Positions 22,490 through 32,869 of a stretch of DNA of 64,000 nucleotides are shown here, piece by piece. The notes below the pieces were generated by a model. The model did no database searches and had not been told where the DNA came from. It saw nothing but the letters and a program-made list of their open reading frames with translations. Both the position numbers and the translations under genes were made by a program. The stretch lies in NCBI GenBank assembly GCA_948474755.1, contig CAOLHI010001656.1, forward strand, positions 62,001-126,000. The letters are read 5' to 3'. Each line of letters starts with the position of its first letter. The first letter of the stretch is position 1. This stretch comes from Ctenosaura bakeri. Taxonomy: Eukaryota > Chordata > Lepidosauria > Squamata > Iguanidae.

Positions 22490-23130
22490 CATTTCTGGTA
22501 TTTGAAAAAAATCAGTTTAGGGTGTATTGTGTGTTTTGGGTGTGAAAATCTCTCTGTCTCACTATTCTCTGGTTCCCATCTGCATTTTCTTTCTTTCTTT
22601 GCTTTGTATGAAGCTACACTGTTTTCTGTTCTCTTTCACACCAAAATTCAGACACATAATACATTTTTCCTGATATGCATATTTATTTGTGTAATCTAGC
22701 TAATATACACAGCTTTTCCCACTGACCAACTGTGATTGTGCATTTTGTTGATTATACTCATTTTAGCCATTCACATTTTATAGTGTGTGTATAGAACATC
22801 CATCATCAGGAGCCCTGATAAAGCAGGGTCATGGACACAGAAGTTCTCTAACCATGTACAGCCAAATACTGCAACAAAGCCCCCTGCAGACCTTCTAGCT
22901 GAATGATTCCAGGTGCGCGGGAACACTCACAGAGTAGGGCTTATACATGTTTCCACATCCCCCCCCCAGCCTCAAGATCCGCAAGCAAACACCTGAACAT
23001 GTGAACAAGGCTATGATCTCCCTGTTGGTTTAGACATTTTCCTCCACCAGCACCAATGCTACTGTCCTATCAGATAGTTTGTGATTATGATTTTTAGTGA
23101 ATGATTTCAATTCATAACTGATGCACTGCA

Positions 23131-23169
23131 ATTCATTCATTCATTCATTCATTCATTCATTCATTCATT
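23131..23169 (+). repeat. (ATTC)n microsatellite
   Basis: Nine to ten ATTC units, next to a LINE- or SINE-tail-like fragment at 23165-23290 (CAGGGCAGCTAGCAACTC). Probably grew from the tail of that element. Confidence 0.9.
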
Positions 23170-23424
23170 GAAATTATTCACTGTCCTTCCACATAGGAGT
23201 TCAGGGCAGCTAGCAACTCTACGTAAAAACCAGTTCTTCATTAAAATCATAAATTACAAAGATCTGCAAAAAAATATAAGAAAAACAGTACAAACAAGCA
23301 GCAGTCAAAGAAAGTGGATCTTCTGAAAGTTTGTTCCAATCCTGCAGGATGCTTCATCCTGCATTCTATGGCTGAGCATGCTCAGGCTTCATTGGGCTCT
23401 TTCTGGAGACTTTCCTTGTTGTTA

Positions 23425-23625
23425 CTTTTGTTGTGTGCCTTCAAGCTATTTTTGACTTACAGAGACCCTAAGGTTCCAAGATAGAGACCCTAAGGTTCCA
23501 AGAACGTATCATGGGGTTTTCTGGGAGCTGTGAATGTGTGACATGCCCAAGGTCACCCAGTGGGTTTCCATGGCTAAGCAAGGAATCAAACCCTGGTCTC
23601 CAGTTGCAAGTAAACAAATTAGGAG
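23425..23625 (-). mobile_element. Sauria-type tRNA SINE, minus strand
   Basis: Reads on the + strand from the tail (TTGTTGTGTGCCTTCAAGCT, TTTTTGACTTA) to the tRNA-like head (CCAAGGTCACCCAGTGGG, then TCAAACCCTGGTCTCC, a B-box-like region). The tail resembles the 3' end of BovB, its presumed partner LINE. It carries an internal 20-base block repeated with a 22-base period at 23461-23502. Confidence 0.75.
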
Positions 23626-23829
23626 GTTCCTATAAGCCTGCTGAAACTTTCCACTTGTACTTCAATGTTACTGTTTTGATTACATACCTAACAAAATCCA
23701 TATCAGAACTCTGTAATAAAAGTAAAGATCATGGGAGGCAAATCTATTTTCCTAAAGAAAGTCAGCCCATCATTTTTAATATGAATTATATCAGGCCCAT
23801 GTTCAGCAGATTGTACTGAGTGACACGGT

Positions 23830-25440
23830 AGATTGTAATTTTACTCATACTACTGGGTTTTGGTAATGTAAATCTGTGTGTATTCATTCTTGCACGAAGA
23901 ACAAATAATTGCAAGCGATTTCTCTCAATTGGGCAAGCTTGCAAGTCTATTATGCATGTTCAATCATTTTTTTTTACATTTTTACATTTTTAAAAAATAT
24001 CTAAGAGATCCCCAAAATGAAAAATCTTCTGCCAGTTGACCATGTTCTTGGTGCGGTTGTGTACAATCCTAATAGGTCAAGGCACCCTTTCTCATTGAGG
24101 CTGGGAAAACCGAAAGTATTCTTTGTATCCCTGGTAGGCATATATAATGTACAGCTCAATCTTCTAACCAGTTAAGAGAGGGCATCTGAGAATAAACTTT
24201 TAAAAGACTGCTGACATCACAGAAATACAGCTGTCAGGGGTGCAAGAATAACTAGTTTATATTATACATTTTAGCTTTTATCTTTATCAGCTTTCAAGGA
24301 AGTTTCAACTCAGCCATTAGTTGAACCTTGAATAGGATGTAGCCGGTGTTAGTAATGTAAAGGATCAAATGCATATGTGTGTGTGATCACTATTAAACAT
24401 CCTAGACTGTAATCAGGAAAAGTCAATTTTGGGTTAATATAACAACTGTATTTGACAGATATTTGAAAAGTAACAAAGCACTTCATCCTTCATTATATCA
24501 ACACATGATTAGATGTGTCAGAAAATGTTGAAATATGCTATTATCAAGATAAGCCTCCTTCAATTAGTAATAGGATTGGTTAATTTTTCATCAGAACAAC
24601 ACCCAGTAAATATGTTTTGAATTTCTTACTCATAGCACCAGATCTTAGATTAGTAAATAAATCAAAATTAATTTTGCTTGACAAAGGCTTTTTCTCAGCA
24701 TCCTATGATATATAATATATTGCTATTATCAAAAGCAGCTAAATTAGCATTTGACATCCATAGTCCTTTAATTGATCAAAAAAAAAAGGGCTTATAGTTC
24801 AATGTAATGACTCAGGGCAGATTCAGAATAGACTCATTGCAAACACTTTGAAGTACAGATGGAAATTGTGTTGTTCTTGGTGGCTTCAACAAAACTAGCT
24901 TTTTCACAGCTTCTAAGACTTTTTGCAAGAAAATGATTGACTTGCCCTGAGTATTCATGAATTTGTATTGTGTATGCTGGTTTTATATTATATATTATAG
25001 CTTACAGGGCATTTCTGAGAAACAAAATGCTCACAAAAGAATGTATGTAGTTTAAAACATGGATGGTCACAGCATGCATAATTAGAAAAATATTCAGAAA
25101 CACAATAGGAGATGGAAAAAAGGTTGTGCAGATGAAGTGGGTTTTGCAAATACATATGCAAGTTGGGAAAGATGTGTCAAAATGTGTGAATTTCAGTGCA
25201 GCAAAAAAAAACCCACAAAATCTCATCACTAAACATAAAACAATGATGGGAACAAAATGCTGGCAAGATTTAGGAAAACGTAATAAAACTAAAACTGAGA
25301 GTTATTCACACCTGTACATAAAGCATGGGAGAGGTAGTAAAATAATGAAACTTCCAGCACTGAGATATGATTCTTGTGTACATCCATTCTAAGAGAAAAC
25401 ATTCAGTTCTTATTCTGGTCAATTCTGGTTTGCTTCTAAT
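23830..25440. other. Intron 4, AT-rich unassigned stretch
   Basis: Low-GC sequence with many A and T runs. No gene or repeat family is recognised. It is one of the longer repeat-poor stretches and could contain regulatory sequence, but nothing specific is visible. Confidence 0.4.
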
Positions 25441-25464
25441 TTAAAAAAAAAAAGTAATTTCCTC

Positions 25465-25665
25465 TGCCTAAAATGGCCCTGGTGGCCTCCAAAACATGGC
25501 AAAAAAGTGCCCTTCACATCCCTCAGAGAGCATTTGTAAGCATCTGGGGCAAAAAAAAAAAAAAAAGTTTTTTAACCCAGTGGGACCTGTGGGTCACAAA
25601 AAATGGCCCTTGTGGGCTGCAATGTGGTCCATGGGCCACACCTTACCCACCCTTGATCTCCAGTT
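25465..25665 (-). repeat. hAT-like non-autonomous repeat fragment
   Basis: The minus strand begins with GGGTGGGTAAGGTGTGGCCC and continues through ACCACATTGCAGCCCAC, the opening text of a common squamate repeat. Related fragments occur at 38711-38813 and 52305-52415. Contains an A-run at 25551-25566. Confidence 0.45.
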
Positions 25666-25892
25666 TGCCCAGTGGTTTTAGAATTGACAATCTGTTGCTA
25701 CTACAATTTTTATCCAGCTCCAGAAAGCTTGATACTGGCCAGTATGCAGAAAAAAGGTAACTTTTCCCCATCAAAAATGGTTGAAGTAGATGTCATTATT
25801 CTTTTTGTTCTGCATTTATTATTACTGAACTGCTGATTCCTCAGCTGTATCCTGAGCATCTGACATTGGATCCATGTACCAGAGATTCTATG

Positions 25893-26030
25893 GCAGAGGT
25901 GGGAGTGGGATTCCAAATGTTGTTGGACTACAGACCCCACATTACTAGCCAGGACAGCAAATGTTGAGGAAAACTGGGAGTTGCAGTCCAATAACATCTG
26001 CAGGGCTGTATGATCCCTGTCTCTGCTCTA
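25893..26030. repeat. hAT-like palindromic MITE, copy 1
   Basis: Inverted arms: CAAATGTTGTTGGACTACAG near 25914 and GTTGCAGTCCAATAACATCT near 25980, with CAGAGGTGGG and CCCTGTCTCTG outer ends. Same family as 50466-50560, 55381-55520 and 62085-62165. Confidence 0.55.
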
Positions 26031-26985
26031 TGGTGTATTTTTATCATTTTCTTTTGTTCAAAGTACACACCTATCTTTATGCCTATTTTCAATAAAGATA
26101 CCATTTATACTTGAAATATGACTGAGCAAGAACTCATGACAGTCTTGGACAACTACACTTGATAGGTAACATGCTACTTGGACTTATATTCTGGGCTGAT
26201 AGTCAGGATTGGTACTATGCTATATAGGGAGAAGGCAGACCATTTCTTTCCATGATGTAATCCTGTACAATCATCCTGCTTCCTCTCTCCATTTTCAGTT
26301 GATAGCACACAAAGATGTACTCATCTGTGACTCAACTTCCTCTTTTTCATATGTCTTCTCTATGTTGTTCCATGTTTTGCTCCCTTGTGTTGTAGTAGCA
26401 GGTGTTGTTAAATGGATGCTTTAAAAACAAACATCTAGGATTTTTGTGTGTATTTTGTAATGTTCACATTTCAAGTAGCATACAGTGTTTGCATATATCT
26501 CCCCAATTAACTGAAGTCCGTGTGTATGCTTTTCTGAAAAGCAGGCACTTTCCTATGCTTACTTTTCTAATAGGCATATTCATCTGATATGTTTTTCAAA
26601 GTCCTGAAAAAATGTTAAATTTTTTCAGATAAAAACTTCATCTAATTCATATTCATTTCAGGGTAGCGTGAATTAGGAAGGTGACTTTTTAATAAATTCT
26701 GAAGTAGTTTCCCTGCATACCTGTAGGAACACATAGAGTGTTGTATTTTAACATAGTTTGTAGCCTGGGCCTCAGAGGAGCATGAAGGAATATTAACAGA
26801 ATTAGTCTTCTGTTTAAAGCAGTCATCTTGCCATAAGATTATGGTAATCACGATAGCTTGGAAAAGCTATCTTTTTAGGACTAAAGCATCTAGAACCAAG
26901 TAGTAAGCATGGTGACTGGCCATACTATATCTAGGAGATTCTGGAGCTGTTGGTCAAAAAAAGTAACCCTTTTCAGCTCTGGTAA

Positions 26986-27059
<74 letters not shown>
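26986..27059 (+). repeat. Compound (TAC)n(TAA)n microsatellite
   Basis: About twelve TAC units pass directly into about twelve TAA units. The frames across it give runs of Thr/Asn on one strand and Leu/Val on the other, which are artefacts. Confidence 0.95.
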
Positions 27060-27512
27060 GTGATGTTGCATTGATAGCTGGGCTATATTTTCTCTGCAAA
27101 CTAAAATGTATTTTAATATATAAATGTTGATAACAATTTAAGCACACTCAATATTATATAATATCCATTATTTATGTTTAACTTGAGAAAGGTCTATTAT
27201 AAATAGATTTATTCCTCAATAAATTTCAAGTCTAATAATCAATAAATATAAGGACATGCTCAGAACAAGTGAGTTTTTTAAAAGATATATGCTACATTCC
27301 ATGATGAAGTCAATCAAATATTTATTTCAAGATGTTGAGCAAGATCTTTCATCAGAGGCTATGATTCATAACTACAGTGCCATAGCTGTGTTGCTGTCTT
27401 GCAACCTTTCTAATGAATTGTGATAATGTGTATTGAGGAATCCAGCATGTCCTCTTACACAATAGGAGTTCCACTTGTGTAACCTCTCATAGCACTTTGC
27501 TGCCCATTATGC

Positions 27513-28356
27513 AGTCATGGGCCTGGCCAAGCTCACCGCTGACGTGGAGGCCGCCGCCACGGCGGATGGAGGCCCGGACGCCGCAGAGGCTGCCACCGCT
27601 GCTGGCGGAGGCCTGGGCACCGCAGAGGCTGCCATAGCCGTGGACAGGGGCTTGGACGCCCCGGAGGCCGCCACTGCCACGGACGGGTCCGTTAGCAGTG
27701 CCTGGGCCAGCCCAGGGCCCGCCCCGGTGGTCGAGGCACCTGCAGGCTCGCCGAGGAGGGCAGGCCCTGGCTCCAGTCTGGAGTTTCCGCCCACCCACGG
27801 CTCCGACTCGGAGGAGACTGCTGCCCTGCCTCCCACATTTCGGCAACGGCGGCAGGGGAAAGAGGCAGTCCGCTGGTCCCGGCAGCTGCTGGAGAAGTGG
27901 TTGTGGGCTGAGGGCCCTCAGCTGTGAGGCCAGGCGGCAGGCTGAGGGCTCTCAGCTATGAGCCCGGACCTGATTGGTCGCTGCTGGGCCAAGGGCTACT
28001 TAGGATGGGCGCCGGGAGAGGAGGACCATGGAGCAACAACCATCGGTCTTCCGCGTCCTCCTCTGCCTGTGTCCGGATCCAGCCCCTCCCTCCAGCGACC
28101 GCGTCCAGCCTCCCTGGTGGCCGAGCCCTTGGTCTTTGCTGTGGGTGACGTAACCCTTTCTTGCCTCAGGAAATAGCCTTGCCTTTACTTTGGGACTTAA
28201 CCTTTGCTTTGGGACTAATTTACGTTGTGCGGGGGCTCTGCTGTGGGGTACTGTAACCCTCTGTTTACTGGCTCCCGCTAATAAACGCTGTCAACTCCAG
28301 CTGCTCGCCCCATGCCTGCTTGGTCTCCGCCAGCCGCTGACATATGAAATGAACCC
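27513..28356 (+). mobile_element. GC-rich insert, probable LTR-retroelement 3' fragment
   Basis: About 840 bases of very GC-rich, CpG-rich sequence in an AT-rich intron. The right part has GATTGGTC at 27970, a TACTTAGG box, an AATAAA signal at 28281-28286 and an end GCCGCTGACA at about 28333, which together look like the U3-R-U5 of an LTR. The left part holds a 39-base tandem repeat and an open frame. No poly(A) tail is present, so a processed retrogene is less likely. The element family is not recognised. Confidence 0.4.
27517..27927 (+). other. Open frame with 13-residue Ala-rich repeats in the GC-rich insert
   Basis: A 136-codon frame. Residues about 10-55 hold three and a half 13-residue units (pattern AATADGGPDAAE-like: Ala-rich, Gly-rich, ending in Glu), equal to a 39-base DNA repeat. 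It then becomes Pro/Ser-rich, with a basic tail containing RQRRQGK. The minus strand is also open (119 and 109 codons), as expected from high GC, so coding is not shown. It could be the remnant of a retroelement internal region. It is not recognised as any known protein. Confidence 0.2.
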
Positions 28357-28389
28357 CATAGCACTCTGATGCCTATTTTGCCGTGGGAC

Positions 28390-29630
28390 CCTTGCTGTTG
28401 GCCTACTTCTTACTGCAGCTGAGTTGAAGTCATTCTTTCATTATGCCTTCTCAAATTGCTTGTTATCAAATGATGTCTACATTACATCTAAATTCCAAAA
28501 CCCAAAACTTGCATTATATCTAAATTCCAATACATGCTTCCCAAACTGGTCAATTTTTAATTTTAAAAAATCTGGTTGCTTCTTCATCAAGTAACTATCA
28601 AAATTTTATGGCGGTTAAAATTTTTAGGTCAGTGCATGATATTGTGTACTATGTGGTATCCTATGGTGCAAATTAATGTCAGCTTCTCTTCCAAAATGTC
28701 TTTGGAGTGATGTTTGGAATTCTCTATTAGAAATCTCTTGCTCCTATCACAACATTCAATTATTTTTCCCATCGTCTAGTAAAATGTAAGAACAATAATT
28801 AAATCAGTTTGTACAGTTGTTGATTATATTTTATCCCCAACTCTTACTTCCAACTAATAAACCAGTATGTAATGATTAATTTGATTCTGTTCCTTAAATG
28901 AACCCAAAAATTCAATTGCTTTCTGGAGCCCAAAGTGGCTGTGAAATGGAGGATCTTAAAAAAAAAAAAAAAAAATGGAACGCACAAGCAGAGTGTTATC
29001 CAGCATAACACACACAATATATGTTTTATGTTTTTCAGCTGATGGAAGTCCAAGACCATAAAGAACCTAAACTGCTCATATGGACATTTTATTAGAGATA
29101 TGCTTTATTCTCAGTCCAAATCTTCTCCTTTTAAGAAATCTGAAACTGTGAAGTAGAGATCTATAAATCAAGCCTTAGTTGGGTCTCTCATGTGCAGGTA
29201 GATAGCTAGATAAAAAAATTGTCTTTGTGAATAGAGTACATGTCCATAGTCTAGCATTCTGTCAACAATGGGAAAATCTGGGAAGGGTAACACTGAGATA
29301 CAAAGTGATCTGAAGGAAATATGGCCAAGCTGGTTTCTTCCTTTACTGTAAGGCAGAAAATGGTGAACCATTTTTTCCTACTTTTTTTCTATTTTTTCTG
29401 TTATTATTTTTTCTCTATTTCATTGTTGCAACTCCAGTGTTTCTCAAAGCTGGTCCTTCAGTTGAACCTCAGATTCCACAAGTCCCTGCCCATTGTCTGT
29501 GTTGTCTAAGGCTTCTGGGAACAATCTACAATGACTGATAGCAGGTCTTCATGTTTCAGACTATCTCTGTCTAGAATTACTTTGGGTTGAATTTGTTTGA
29601 TAGTAAGTCATATTAATGACAACAGGATTG
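28390..29630. other. Intron 4 sequence, nothing firm
   Basis: AT-rich intron with an A17 run near 28958. A possible decayed hAT-like fragment lies near 29437-29535 (GTTTCTCAAAGCTGGTCC). Nothing else was recognised. Confidence 0.35.
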
Positions 29631-29634
29631 ACTT

Positions 29635-29842
29635 CCAGGCAGTAGTGGCTGGTGAGTTCCATCTTGATGGTTTTAGACTGGACCCAGATTAAAATTTTAA
29701 AAGAATTGTCCAATGTGCTGAATCCTATCCTCAAAATACATTCAACACTTTGTATATAACTCCTATAAATTTCAGACTAAAATCCACAGAAGATTCCCTA
29801 CTAAACTGACACAATGCCACTAGCTGCCACTGCTTCTCTATC
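29635..29842. repeat. Foldback MITE-like repeat, copy 2
   Basis: Shares CTAAAATCCACAGAAGATTC and CTAGCTGCCACTGC with the copy at 3935-4145, and has a left arm CAGTAGTGGCTGGTGAGTTC that mirrors the right end of the first copy. Confidence 0.4.
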
Positions 29843-30621
29843 GGTGTGCTTCATATTGTAGCCCAGAGGTCCCAAGGTTACCCGTCCATCTCATTCTTTG
29901 GCAGGTCTGCTGGGGCTGGGAAGCTGGTCAGGGCTCAACTGGGAATCATATGGCAAGTGATCTCAACCCAGGTGCAGCAGTGTAGTATTGGGAAGAGAAA
30001 ATTTGTAGCATAAGAGGTCTTTTGATTAGGATAAAAAGAACCTTAGTTCCATCCTGAAGTAATTACAAATTGAAACCTTGCCAGTAAAGCCAACACTTTC
30101 CTTTATTCAAAGAGAGAGACAGAAACAGAAAGAAACAGAGCAGCAGCAACAGAGTCTTTAAAGAATACCAGTCATGTGTGGCTCAGTTTCATACCTGATA
30201 TTGGTAGGGGCTGGGCAGTAACACTTGTAAAAAGGATTTTGTTTCAAAGTGAATGGTTACTTCTTCATTTGATACAGATGCAAAAGGAACAGTGTTATCT
30301 GTTGAATCTCATATGAAGCTCTCCCCACCTTATTTTCATAATGTGGCCTTTCCCCCCAGTCAAACATCAAGACTATTTTGGACAATGCTATAAGAGGGAG
30401 GAATTGTGCTGCGTTTTCCAGCACATAATTTAATTTAATTGCAAACACTCTGCTTATTGAATTCCTCTCTATCAAGAAGTAATAAAAAAAGCCTCATAAG
30501 AAACAAGGCAGCTACTATAAGAATTTTAAAAAGCAGATTTTTCCAGATTGCAACATTATTTCAGCCAGCATGATAGAATATGATGATACCTGTTCAGGGA
30601 ATAAGCTGCTAGAAAATATCT

Positions 30622-32860
30622 GCTGTTGTTGTTAACTGCCATCAAATCAATTTTGATTTATTGGGGCGGGGGGCATATTAACTAAAGACCTTCAAGTCAC
30701 TCTATCATCAGATCATGCAGACTCAGGGCTGTGTCTTCCTTGATTGAGTCTACCTGTAATGCAGTTTTCCCCCTTTCCTATTGCCTTCTACATTACCAAG
30801 AATTATTGTCTTTTCCAGTGAATCATATCTTCTCATGATATACTCAAAGTACGATAGTCTCACTTTAGTCATTTTGGCTTCTTGTCTTGATTTGCTCTAG
30901 GACCCATTTATTTGTCTTGTCAGCATTCCATGGTATCTTTAGAATTTTTGTCCAGCATTAGATTTAAAAAAAGTTGATTTTCTTCCTATCAGCTTTCTTC
31001 ACTGTCTAGCTTTCACAACCATATATAGAAACTGGAGTACAATGGCACGGGTGATCCTAACTTCAGTATTGCATGAGATATCTTTACACTTCAGGATCTT
31101 GTCCAGTTCTTCCATAGCTGTTCTTCCAAGTCCTACTCTTTTTCTAATTTCTTGACCGTAGTCTCCTTTCTGATTAAGGACTGAACCAAAGTATGAAAAA
31201 TTTGAACTATTTCAATTTCTTCATTGTTTACATTAAAGTCATGTAAACTATCTGTGGTCCTTATTTTTGTTTTCTTAATGTTCAACTGTAAACCTGATTT
31301 TGCACTTTTCTTCCTTGATTTTTTTCAGTAATCGTTCCAAGTCTTTGCTATTAACTGCCAGTAGTATGGTGTTGTCAGCATATCTTAAATGGTTGATGTT
31401 CCTTCATCCATTTTTCACACTTCTGTCCTCTGATTCTAATCCTGCTTTATGTATGGTATGATACAAATTAAATAGATAGAGCAATAAATGCAACCTTGCC
31501 TGATCCTCATTCTTTTTCTCTGTATTTTCTCCTGATGGTAACCTCTTGTCTTGAGTACAGGTTCTGCATCAGGACAATCAAATATTGTACAACACCCATT
31601 TCTTTAAGAGTGATTCCTTTTTTTTCACGATCGACACAATCAAAGGCTTTGCTATAATCTATAAAATGCAGGCTGATTTTTCTTCTTAAATTCATTGGTG
31701 GCTCTACAATTCAACATACGTTTGCATTATCATGGTGCCTCTTCCTTTCCTGAACTCAGCTTGGACATCTGGCATTTCTTGCTCCATATATGGTAAAAGT
31801 CTTTGTTGTCAAATTTTGCACATGCCTTTGTTTGCATGGGAAATTAATGCAATGGTCTTGGGGTTGCTGCAATCCCTGGTTTCCCCTTTTTGGGGCATTG
31901 GAATGTATACAGAGTGTTTCCAATCTGTCAGCCATTGTTTTGTTTTCCATATTTGTTGACAGATTTTAGTCAGAACTAGACCAGAACTGTCTCTGTCACC
32001 AACTTTATTGGTATGCCTTCTGTTCCTGGTGATTTATTTCCCCCAAATATTCTGAGTGAAGCTTCCACGTCACTTTCTAAAACTGTAGGTTCATCTTCAA
32101 GAGGTTCTGCCTTGAATGAATCTGTCATCCTTTCATCTCTTGCAGATAATTTTTCCTGTTTTACTTTTTTATAGTTTTGCTTCTCATCTCTCCTCAGCTT
32201 AGTTTTATCTGTCATCCAGTGAGGCCTTTCTTTTTGGCGGCAGATAGTGTCTTTTTGTTTTCCTCTCCTTTGTCACAGAGTTCTTTTGGCTCCCACTTAA
32301 TTAGGCATAAAATGTAAATCTATTTTAACATTGTCTTTAAATTCCACGGAGATGTTCTTCATGTTGTATTTTGGCACAATGGTTGGTTCAGTGTTCTCCT
32401 TTAGCTTTACTACTAGCAGTTCATGGTCTGTGCTACAATTTGCTCCTGGACTTGTTTTTGCAAAGAGAATTTATCTTCTGCTTTTGATTATGTAGGTTAT
32501 TTGAATTCTATACTGCCCATCAAGTGATGTCCATGTATACAGTTGCCTCTTTGGTTGCTTGAAGAATGTGTTAATAGTAAACAAACAATTCACCTCACAA
32601 AATTCAATCAGTTGCTCTTCTGCTTCACTTCTAGATCCTAGCACAAATTTTGTTACAATCTTTTTTCTGCCCCATTTTCTACTTTTAAATTCCAATCATA
32701 TATGATTAACAAGATGTCCTGTTTTGGTGTGATCAGCTTCCTCCTGGAGTCCAGCATAGAATCTTTCAATTTCTTCTTCAACCTCTATAGTTGGAGAATA
32801 TACTTGGATTATAGTTATATTGATGTACTTGCCTCGGATGTAGCTATGATGTAACACCAA
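30622..32860 (-). mobile_element. BovB/RTE LINE, broken, minus strand
   Basis: The 3' end is at about 30622 (TTGTTGTTAACTGCCATCAA on the + strand). Going up the minus strand, a reverse-transcriptase part at about 31507-31695 has the motif FIDYSKAFDCVD. A segment at 31976-32215 has GGNKSPGTEGIPIKL. The C-terminal part of an AP-type endonuclease lies at 32471-32695, with YTWTSLDGQ. More endonuclease text near 32770-32840 reads as a VYSPT-like motif. Frames are broken by stops and shifts and the 5' part is missing, so it is dead. BovB is the likely partner LINE for the local SINEs. Confidence 0.85.
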
Positions 32861-32869
32861 CTACAGCAA

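Larger units (their letters stand above)
27488..28381. repeat. Imperfect direct repeats flanking the GC-rich insert
   Basis: CATAGCACTTTGCTGCC at 27488 and CATAGCACTCTGATGCC at 28357 begin two 25-base copies that match at 21 positions. They bracket the GC-rich segment on both sides. Confidence 0.5.

Noticed and set aside
23131..23169. Regularly repeated short units that might suggest a CRISPR-like array
   Set aside because: Simple 4-base microsatellite without spacers, in a vertebrate intron.
26890..27147. Frame with long leucine and valine runs resembling a membrane segment
   Set aside because: Produced by the compound (TAC)n(TAA)n microsatellite.
27517..27927. GC-rich frame considered as a host first exon with CpG island promoter
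   Set aside because: No donor site joins it to ANGPT1 in a sensible frame, both strands are open, and the right side looks like a retroelement end.
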